In this document: positions 6,728-11,415 of the stretch, piece after piece
How positions within the stretch are numbered: the stretch's first letter is position 1
Layout of the letters: each line of letters starts with the position of its first letter
Assembly: GCA_032230565.1 (NCBI GenBank)
Contig: JAVXWL010000227.1
Span: 1 to 11,415 of the forward strand
Origin: GCA-003244245 sp032230565
GTDB taxonomy: Bacteria; Actinomycetota; Actinomycetes; Mycobacteriales; Pseudonocardiaceae
DNA length: 11,415 nucleotides
Reading direction: 5' to 3'
The notes under the pieces: model-generated
The model's database searches: none
What the model was told of the DNA's origin: nothing
The model's input: only the letters and a program-made list of their open reading frames with translations
Position numbers and translations under genes: made by a program

Positions 6728-6762
6728 TGTCCAGGTCGGCCGATGAGCGGCCGACCTGGACA
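6728..6762 (-). terminator. katG transcription terminator hairpin
   Basis: TGTCCAGGTCGGCC at 6728-6741 pairs perfectly with GGCCGACCTGGACA at 6749-6762, giving a 14-bp stem with a 7-base loop that begins about 8 bases after the katG stop codon. No U-run follows, which is common for actinobacterial hairpin terminators. The hairpin is symmetric, so it could also stop readthrough from the left. Confidence 0.8.
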
Positions 6763-6770
6763 CACCTCGA

Positions 6771-8975
6771 TCAGGCGAGGTCGAAGCGGTCGAGGTTCAT
6801 AACCTTGTCCCACGCAGCCACGAAGTCACGCACGAACTTCTCCTTGGAGTCGTCACATGCGTAGACCTCCGAGACGGCGCGGAGCTGGGAGTTCGAACCG
6901 AAGACGAGGTCGACGGCGGTGGCGGTCCACTTGAGCTCGCCCGTGGCCCGATCGTGACCGTCGTACACGTTCTCAGCCGAGGCCGATGCTTTCCATTCCG
7001 TGCTCATGTCGAGCAAGTTCACGAAGAAGCCGTTGGTCAGCGTCTCCGGCCGGTCGGTGAAGACGCCGTGTCGGGATTGCCCGAAGTTCGCGTTCAGCGC
7101 CCGCATGCCACCGATCAGAACCGTCATCTCGGGAGCGGTCAGGGTCAACAGGTTGGCCCGCTCCACCAGCAGGGTCTCCGGCGCCAGCTTCTCTCCGGGT
7201 CGCAAGTAATTGCGGAACCCGTCGGCGGTCGGTTCGAGCACAGTAAACGACTCCACGTCGGTCTGCTCCTGCGAGGCGTCGGTGCGCCCCGGCGTGAAGG
7301 GGACGGTGATGTCGTACCCCGCGTTCTTCGCCGCCCGCTCGATGGCCGCGCAGCCGCCCAAAATGATCAGGTCGGCGAGTGAGACCTTCTTCCCGCCGGA
7401 CTGTGAGAGGTTGAAATCGTGCTGGACCTGCTCGAGCGTCTGAAGTACCTTGGCCAGTTCGGTCGGGTCGTTGACCTCCCAGTTCCGTTGCGGCGCAAGG
7501 CGAATCCGCGCCCCATTGGCGCCGCCACGCTTGTCGGTGCCGCGGTGGGTGGACGCCGACGCCCATGCGGTGTAGACCAGCTGGGAGATGGACAGTCCCG
7601 AGGCGAGGAGCTTGCCCTTTAGGGAAGCGATGTCTTCCTCGCCGATCAGATCATGATCCACGGCGGGGACGGGGTCCTGCCACAGCTGCGGCTCCGGAAC
7701 CCACGAGCCCAGGTAGCGTGAGATGGGCCCCATGTCGCGATGCACCAGCTTGTACCATGCCTTGGCGAACGCGTCTGCGAGCTGGTCCGGGTTCTCGTGG
7801 AAGCGCTTCGCGATCGGCCCGTAGATCGGATCCAGCTTCAGCGCAAGGTCCGTCGTCAGCATCATCGGGGCGTGCCGCTTCGACGGATCGTGCGCGTCCG
7901 GCACGGTGCCCTGGGCCTCGGGATTTTTGGGAGTCCACTGCTTCGCACCGGCGGGGCTCGTCGTCAGCTCCCAGTCGTACTTGAACAGGTTGTCCAGGAA
8001 CCCGCTGTCCCACTTCGTCGGCTCGTTGGTCCATGCGCCCTCCAGCCCACTGGTGAGCGCGTCGGGGCCCTTGCCGCTGCCGCAGGTGTTCCTCCAGCCC
8101 AAGCTCTGCTGCTCGAGGGGAGCACCCTCGGGTTCGGGGCCGATGCAGTCCGGACTGACTGCACCATGGCACTTGCCGAAGGTGTGGCCGCCGACGATGA
8201 GCGCAAGGGTCTCCTCGTCGTTCATGGCCATGCGGCGGAAGGTCTCTCGAATGTCCCTGGCGGCAGCCAGCGGATCCGGGTTGCCGTTGGGCCCCTCCGG
8301 GTTCACGTAGATCAGGCCCATCTGCACGGCCCCGACCGGACCGGTGAGCTCCCTGTCGCCGCTGTAGCGCTCGTCTCCGAGCCACGTGTCCTCAGGGCCC
8401 CAGAAGATCTCCTCGGGCTCCCAGATGTCCTCTCGCCCGAAGCCGAAGCCGAATGTCTTGAACCCCATGGATTCCAGGGCACACTGGCCGGCGAAAATGA
8501 TCAGATCGCCCCAGGAGATTTTCCGGCCGTACTTCTGCTTGACCGGCCAGAGCAATCGCCGCGCCTTGTCGAGGCTGGCGTTATCGGGCCAACTGTTGAG
8601 GGGGGCGAAGCGCTGAGCGCCACTGCCGCCTCCGCCCCGGCCGTCGGCGATGCGGTAGGTACCGGCAGAGTGCCACGCCATCCGGATGAAGAGCGGCCCG
8701 TAGTGGCCGTAGTCGGCCGGCCACCAGTCCTGCGACGTCGTCATCACCTCGAAGATGGCCCGCTTCAGCGCGTCGAGATCGAGGGTCTTGAACGCTTCTG
8801 CGTAGTTGAAGTGCTCGCCCATCGGATTGGACAGGGGCGAGTGCTGGTGGAGAACACTCAGGTCCGGCTGATTCGGCCACCAGTCCTGGTTCGTCCTGGG
8901 CCGATGTGGCTTGGGCGTCGGGGAGGGGATTGCTGGGTTCTCACTTTCACTAACGCTCTCAGACACGTCGGTCAT
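6771..8975 (-). CDS. katG: Catalase-peroxidase KatG
   Basis: A bifunctional haem enzyme that dismutates H2O2 and oxidises peroxidase substrates in the cytoplasm; 734 residues, normal family length. Distal haem residues are R98, W101 and H102 (FIRMAWHSAGTY). The Met-Tyr-Trp adduct residues are W101, Y223 (LIYVNPEG) and M249 (RRMAMND). The proximal triad is H264 (GGHTFGK), W315 and D376, and the mobile Arg is R413 (LVHRDMG). Each lines up with its M. tuberculosis KatG counterpart (R104, W107, H108, Y229, M255, H270, W321, D381, R418), and S309 corresponds to S315. The duplicated C-terminal half is complete to LDRFDLA. The gene follows furA after 67 bases and is probably co-transcribed and repressed by FurA. 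The ATG at 8975 has AAGGAG only 1 nt away; GTG at 8966 (codon 4) has better spacing and may be the real start. Confidence 0.97.
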   Translation of the reverse strand: MTDVSESVSESENPAIPSPTPKPHRPRTNQDWWPNQPDLSVLHQHSPLSNPMGEHFNYAEAFKTLDLDALKRAIFEVMTTSQDWWPADYGHYGPLFIRMAWHSAGTYRIADGRGGGGSGAQRFAPLNSWPDNASLDKARRLLWPVKQKYGRKISWGDLIIFAGQCALESMGFKTFGFGFGREDIWEPEEIFWGPEDTWLGDERYSGDRELTGPVGAVQMGLIYVNPEGPNGNPDPLAAARDIRETFRRMAMNDEETLALIVGGHTFGKCHGAVSPDCIGPEPEGAPLEQQSLGWRNTCGSGKGPDALTSGLEGAWTNEPTKWDSGFLDNLFKYDWELTTSPAGAKQWTPKNPEAQGTVPDAHDPSKRHAPMMLTTDLALKLDPIYGPIAKRFHENPDQLADAFAKAWYKLVHRDMGPISRYLGSWVPEPQLWQDPVPAVDHDLIGEEDIASLKGKLLASGLSISQLVYTAWASASTHRGTDKRGGANGARIRLAPQRNWEVNDPTELAKVLQTLEQVQHDFNLSQSGGKKVSLADLIILGGCAAIERAAKNAGYDITVPFTPGRTDASQEQTDVESFTVLEPTADGFRNYLRPGEKLAPETLLVERANLLTLTAPEMTVLIGGMRALNANFGQSRHGVFTDRPETLTNGFFVNLLDMSTEWKASASAENVYDGHDRATGELKWTATAVDLVFGSNSQLRAVSEVYACDDSKEKFVRDFVAAWDKVMNLDRFDLA

Positions 8976-9042
8976 TCTCCTTACTCGCTGTTTCTTCTGA
9001 TGGCTGGTTGCTCTGCTGGTGTCGAGCGCTGCGTGTCTACGA

Positions 9043-9486
9043 TCAGCCGCCGGATGCAGCAGAAGTTCCCGCGACACACTCGAGACATCGGCCCCAGTAG
9101 ATGACCTCGGCTTCGTCGATCTCGTAGCCCGAGTCGTCGGCAGCCGTCAGGCAGGGGGTGTAGCCGACCGCGCAGTCGACATCGGCGATGGCACCGCACG
9201 ACCGACAGACGACGTGGTGGTGGTTGTCCCCGACCTGCGCTTCGTAGCGCGCCACGGAGCCCGTCGGCTGGAAACGCCGCACCAGACCCGCGGCAGTCAG
9301 CGCGCGCAGCACGTCGTAGACGGCCTGGTGGGACACCTCACCGAGATCCTCACGCACGACACTAATGATCGAGTCCGTGTCGGCGTGCGGATGGTCGTGC
9401 AACGCGGACAGCACCGCTACCCGAGGGCGCGTCACACGCAGCGCAACCCCGCGCAACATGCGCTCGAAATCCGAAGTCGTTGGCAC
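9043..9486 (-). CDS. furA: Fur-family peroxide/metal-responsive repressor FurA
   Basis: 147 residues, normal Fur length. In actinomycetes the furA gene next to katG represses itself and katG and is relieved by peroxide. The N-terminal winged helix carries LRVTRPRVAVLSALHDHPHAD and the recognition helix VSHQAVYDVLRALTAAGLVRRF (about 51-72). The metal and dimerisation domain has GDNHHHVVCRSCG (His 89-91, Cys 94 and 97) and a second CxxC, GRCLEC (134-137), a structural Zn pair. The start is GTG at 9486; no strong Shine-Dalgarno lies upstream, and initiation close to the transcription start is plausible, as described for mycobacterial furA. Assignment as FurA, not general Fur or Zur, rests on linkage to katG and the shared RVTRPRVAVL and VGDNHHHxVCRSCG signatures. 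Confidence 0.94.
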   Translation of the reverse strand: MPTTSDFERMLRGVALRVTRPRVAVLSALHDHPHADTDSIISVVREDLGEVSHQAVYDVLRALTAAGLVRRFQPTGSVARYEAQVGDNHHHVVCRSCGAIADVDCAVGYTPCLTAADDSGYEIDEAEVIYWGRCLECVAGTSAASGG

Positions 9487-9504
9487 GCTTCAAGCCTGCC
9501 GCAG

Positions 9505-9527
9505 TTTCTGGAATCAATCAAGAATCA
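9505..9527 (-). promoter_or_regulatory. Probable furA promoter/FurA operator
   Basis: An AT-rich island just upstream of the furA GTG reads, on the minus strand, TGATTCTTGATTGATTCCAG. It contains TGATTC twice, 11 bases apart (one helical turn). It resembles the AT-rich TTGA(C/T)...ATTCCAGAAA sequence I recall upstream of mycobacterial furA, where FurA autoregulates. The comparison is from memory. Exact -10 and transcription start cannot be placed. Confidence 0.5.
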
Positions 9528-9711
9528 GGTGTTGGCCGTCGACCTCATGCCGTCGTGCGACCTGGTTGGGACTGCGGCCAGCATGGGGTGCGCCCTCAGT
9601 CGAGAACCGCTGGTCGCTCCCGTGGATCTCGGCCCTCGGTGACGTCCCGGCTGTGGCACGCTTGCCCGCCATCCTGTTCCTGCAAAGGCGCCCTTCTAGA
9701 ACAAGCATATG

Positions 9712-9740
9712 TTGACGAAACGGTTATGCAGGTCTAACGT
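9712..9740 (+). promoter_or_regulatory. SigA-type promoter of the cupredoxin gene
   Basis: TTGACG at 9712-9717 and TAACGT at 9735-9740 are separated by exactly 17 bases, a good match to TTGACA/TANNNT. It lies about 60 bases upstream of the cupredoxin ATG. The -10 is embedded in the perfect 10-bp palindrome CTAACGTTAG (9734-9743), a plausible operator. Confidence 0.62.
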
Positions 9741-9789
9741 TAGCAGATCATAGTTCTAGAGGGTTCGGGGGCCCGCGGGTTCCGGCAAT

Positions 9790-9795
9790 GGAGGT
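9790..9795 (+). promoter_or_regulatory. Ribosome binding site deciding the cupredoxin start
   Basis: GGAGGT is followed by 7 nt and ATG at 9803. The site overlaps the alternative upstream ATG at 9788, which therefore cannot use it and has no other Shine-Dalgarno, so 9803 is the likely start. Confidence 0.7.
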
Positions 9796-9802
9796 GGCAA
9801 AG

Positions 9803-10282
9803 ATGAGTATTCAGCGTGTTAGCAGCGAGGATCAACTCCAGCAGGTTGGCGGCGCAGACGCCGCCTTCGAGCGCGATCCCGTGATGAGGCCGGCCGGGAT
9901 CGCAGGTCCGTCGCGCGCGGTGGCGATCTTGCTCTCCGTGCTGATCGTTGTGTTCGGGCTGGTGGTGGGTTCTGGCACTGCCGCGGGTAGCACAGCCGCT
10001 CGCAACGATATTCCCGGTGTCGCCACGGTCCTGCCTAGCACCGTTGTGATCAAGAATTTCGCGTTCGGACCGGCCTCTTTGGTGGTTGCCCCCGGAACGA
10101 AGATTACGGTGCTGAACCAGGATCGAGCCCCGCATACGGTGACCGCCGTCAACAAATCTTTCGATAGCGGCACGATCCCCGGAGGCCAGCGCGGCGAATT
10201 CACCGCGCCCAGCTCGCCGGGCACGTATCCCTATATCTGCACGATCCATCCGTCCATGACAGGCGCACTGATCGTCAAGTGA
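9803..10282 (+). CDS. Membrane-anchored cupredoxin (type-1 copper protein)
   Basis: 159 residues. The short cytoplasmic N-terminus (about 38 aa) is followed by one hydrophobic segment at about 39-57 (AVAILLSVLIVVFGLVVG), then a linker and a plastocyanin/amicyanin-like domain at about 79-159 outside the membrane. VVIKNFAFGPASLVVAPGTKI is the typical first sheet. Copper ligands are H111 (APHTV), C146 and H149 (YICTIHP) and M152, the complete His-Cys-His-Met type-1 site. Such proteins carry single electrons or bind copper outside the cell membrane; the redox partner is unknown. It is divergent from furA, with a promoter and possible operator in between, so peroxide- or metal-linked control is possible but unproven. 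No copper ATPase or chaperone is adjacent. Confidence 0.9.
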   Translation: MSIQRVSSEDQLQQVGGADAAFERDPVMRPAGIAGPSRAVAILLSVLIVVFGLVVGSGTAAGSTAARNDIPGVATVLPSTVVIKNFAFGPASLVVAPGTKITVLNQDRAPHTVTAVNKSFDSGTIPGGQRGEFTAPSSPGTYPYICTIHPSMTGALIVK

Positions 10283-10297
10283 CGACGCGCGTGCCCG

Positions 10298-10475
10298 GTC
10301 GCTCTTACCGCCCGCAACGGCCGCGACTACGTCGTGCTGCTCGCCGCCGAGGACCTCGAGTCCATCGCGGCGACCCTGCAGCTACTTGCGGACACACGGG
10401 TCCAACAGCGCATCGCCGCAGCAGAAGCCGACTTCGCTGCAGGGTGAGCTCGACGAGAAGCAACTACGAGCTCTG
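10298..10475 (+). pseudogene. Phd/YefM-type antitoxin remnant
   Basis: Plus-strand translation gives VALTARNGRDYVVLLAAEDL, then ESIAATLQLLADTRVQQRI and AAAEADFAAG. This is the C-terminal two thirds of a Phd/YefM antitoxin (RNGRxxAVLL...DLE...EATLxLL). TGA at 10445 stops this frame. The expected tail, GELDEKQLRAL, continues one frame over, implying a 1-nt insertion near 10444. The N-terminal DNA-binding segment and a start codon are missing: the homology simply begins 15 bases after the cupredoxin stop, in the same frame. The assignment rests on motif recognition, not a search. Presumed non-functional. Confidence 0.65.
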
Positions 10476-10503
10476 AGGACAAGCGAGCCCGGGCCCAACT
10501 TGA

Positions 10504-10602
10504 GTGACCTACCCGGTCCAAGTCGCCCGTACCGCGGCACGTCCACTTACCGAACAACTGCCCGAGGCCATCGCCACGGTCACCGTGCTCGACGCTGTCT
10601 TG
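10504..10602 (+). pseudogene. RelE-type toxin N-terminal remnant
   Basis: From GTG at 10504 the frame reads VTYPVQVARTAARPLTEQLPEA, resembling the first strand and helices of RelE/ParE toxins (MxYxVEVxxTAARxLxxLP). The following IATVTVLDA could be the C-terminal VTVLDxDHR strand joined by an internal deletion, after which similarity ends. Its position just after a Phd/YefM remnant fits the normal antitoxin-toxin gene order. The catalytic Arg/His/Tyr region is absent, so it could not be an active mRNA-cleaving toxin. Confidence 0.55.
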
Positions 10603-10666
10603 CCAGCTCCTGTCGGTAGCGGCCGGGGTGATCGTCCCCGCCACGGCTCCGGTCCCGAAGACCCGT

Positions 10667-10689
10667 TGAGAAACCTGCTTCGGTTCTCA
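10667..10689 (-). terminator. Candidate hairpin between converging genes
   Basis: TGAGAAACC and GGTTCTCA form an 8-bp stem with a one-base bulge and a 6-base loop (tgcttc). It lies about 58 bases past the hydrolase stop on the minus strand and after the toxin remnant on the plus strand. A bidirectional terminator is plausible; no T-run supports it strongly. Confidence 0.4.
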
Positions 10690-10746
10690 TTCCTGCCGTT
10701 CCCGGCAACGACCGACCAAAGCAGGCAGCGGAGGTAACCGTTCGCG

Positions 10747-11415
10747 TCACTTGTCGTAACTATTTTTGAGTTGTCCTATGAGTCGGTCAGCATAGATGTG
10801 GGTGAGCGGATCTTGCCACCAGTCCGAGTGGTAGTGAATAGGGGCAAGGGCACCGCCGGGTCCGGGACAAAGTGATGGTGGGTCCAAGCAGGCCACGTCT
10901 ATAGCATCCTGATGCAGCTGTTGGCCAGGAGGATGGGGTTTGGAAAAGATCCAGGATCCGATATAATCGGTGTGCCGAACGATATTTAGCCATTTTCCTG
11001 TGCGTCTGACTTGAACGCCATCGGATTCAGAAGCACTGTTATCCATTAGCAGTTCATTAAGCTCGACTGCATATTCGTAACTGAAATAGGCGGGGAATGC
11101 GCGCCCGTACAGCCGACGGAAGGGGCAGGCCAGGGTCAGCAGGGCGACCTTGCCAATCGTTCGGGGCGGCAGCTGCGCGATGACAGCCGGCGCGATCAGC
11201 GATCCCTGACTGTAGCCGGTGATCAGGACCGGGCTCGGGTACACGGTGGGTGGAGGCTGCAGCTCGGTAGCTGGCTGGGAGGGGTGGCCCGATCGCTCGC
11301 CTGTCAGCAGCACGACTCGATCGACGATCTCGGGGACGGCCTGTTCGGCGTAGCAGGGTGGTGCCAGTGGATGGGTGGCTCGTGGCCAGAAGGTGGCCAC
11401 GTCCCACAGGGCGCC
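10747..11415 (-). CDS. Alpha/beta-hydrolase-fold protein, C-terminal part (cut by window edge)
   Basis: 222 residues are visible; the 5' end lies beyond the window, and the frame is open to the last base (ALWDVATFWPRATHP). The nucleophile elbow is GYSQG (Ser at about residue 69 of the visible part). The probable acid is Asp in RHTDYIG (about 150), and the probable base is His in HYHSDWWQDP (about 196). This order and spacing form a complete Ser-Asp-His triad. The TFWPRxxHPxAPPCYAE and HSDxWxDP signatures recall a group of actinobacterial proteins with this domain at the C-terminus, in some cases behind a membrane region. Substrate is unknown; lipase, esterase or cutinase-like activity is only inferred from the fold. 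The gene stands alone, converging on the cupredoxin and toxin-antitoxin segment. Confidence 0.8.
   Translation of the reverse strand, partial: GALWDVATFWPRATHPLAPPCYAEQAVPEIVDRVVLLTGERSGHPSQPATELQPPPTVYPSPVLITGYSQGSLIAPAVIAQLPPRTIGKVALLTLACPFRRLYGRAFPAYFSYEYAVELNELLMDNSASESDGVQVRRTGKWLNIVRHTDYIGSWIFSKPHPPGQQLHQDAIDVACLDPPSLCPGPGGALAPIHYHSDWWQDPLTHIYADRLIGQLKNSYDK

Noticed and set aside
7740..9104. Open frame of 454 codons on the plus strand across katG
   Set aside because: It is antisense to the well-supported katG gene, low in domain-like features and typical of GC-rich shadow frames.
1..11415. CRISPR arrays, rRNA genes, riboswitches, replication origin
   Set aside because: No spaced short-repeat array, rRNA signature or recognised riboswitch core was seen on either strand; the only long repeat is the tRNA-derived pair.

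Overview
The window is high-GC DNA with GTG starts, purine-rich ribosome binding sites and actinobacterial protein types: a SigA/HrdB-like sigma factor, a furA-katG pair, a PknB-type kinase, and a tyrosine integrase with a cysteine-rich insert. It most likely comes from an actinomycete. Pseudonocardiales or a relative fits the style of the proteins, but the genus cannot be fixed from the sequence alone.

Left edge (1-812): the N-terminal part of a Ser/Thr protein kinase on the minus strand, then about 400 bases with no recognisable gene. Positions 813-1060 hold two tRNA scars: the 5' half of a tRNA-Arg(CCU), then the 3' half of a tRNA-Phe(GAA). The tRNA-Phe half recurs at 5321-5367 as an exact 47-bp direct repeat. 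Similarity extends about 100 bp further left in both copies with no change of spacing.

Region between the repeats (1061-5221): this looks like a decayed integrative element. A truncated, frameshifted tyrosine integrase lies beside the left repeat. An apparently intact principal-type sigma factor follows, then a short-chain dehydrogenase scrap without its catalytic Tyr, a frameshifted 3' piece of an IS110-family transposase, and a small unrecognised ORF that could be translated from a leaderless mRNA. To the right of the second repeat is a zinc-independent MDR oxidoreductase pseudogene with a truncated 5' end, one frameshift and one amber codon.

Right half (6728-11415): mostly intact genes. 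katG (catalase-peroxidase), preceded by furA (its usual Fur-family repressor), runs on the minus strand and ends at a strong hairpin. Divergent from furA is a membrane-anchored cupredoxin with a complete type-1 copper site and a good SigA-type promoter overlapped by a 10-bp palindrome. Directly after it lie remnants of a Phd/YefM-RelE toxin-antitoxin pair. The window ends in the C-terminal part of an alpha/beta-hydrolase-fold protein on the minus strand.

In short, the sigma factor, furA, katG and the cupredoxin are open and motif-complete, while almost everything around the tRNA-derived repeats, and the toxin-antitoxin pair, is broken. The furA-katG-cupredoxin block suits peroxide and metal or redox stress. 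The sigma factor is the one clearly functional passenger of the putative relic element.
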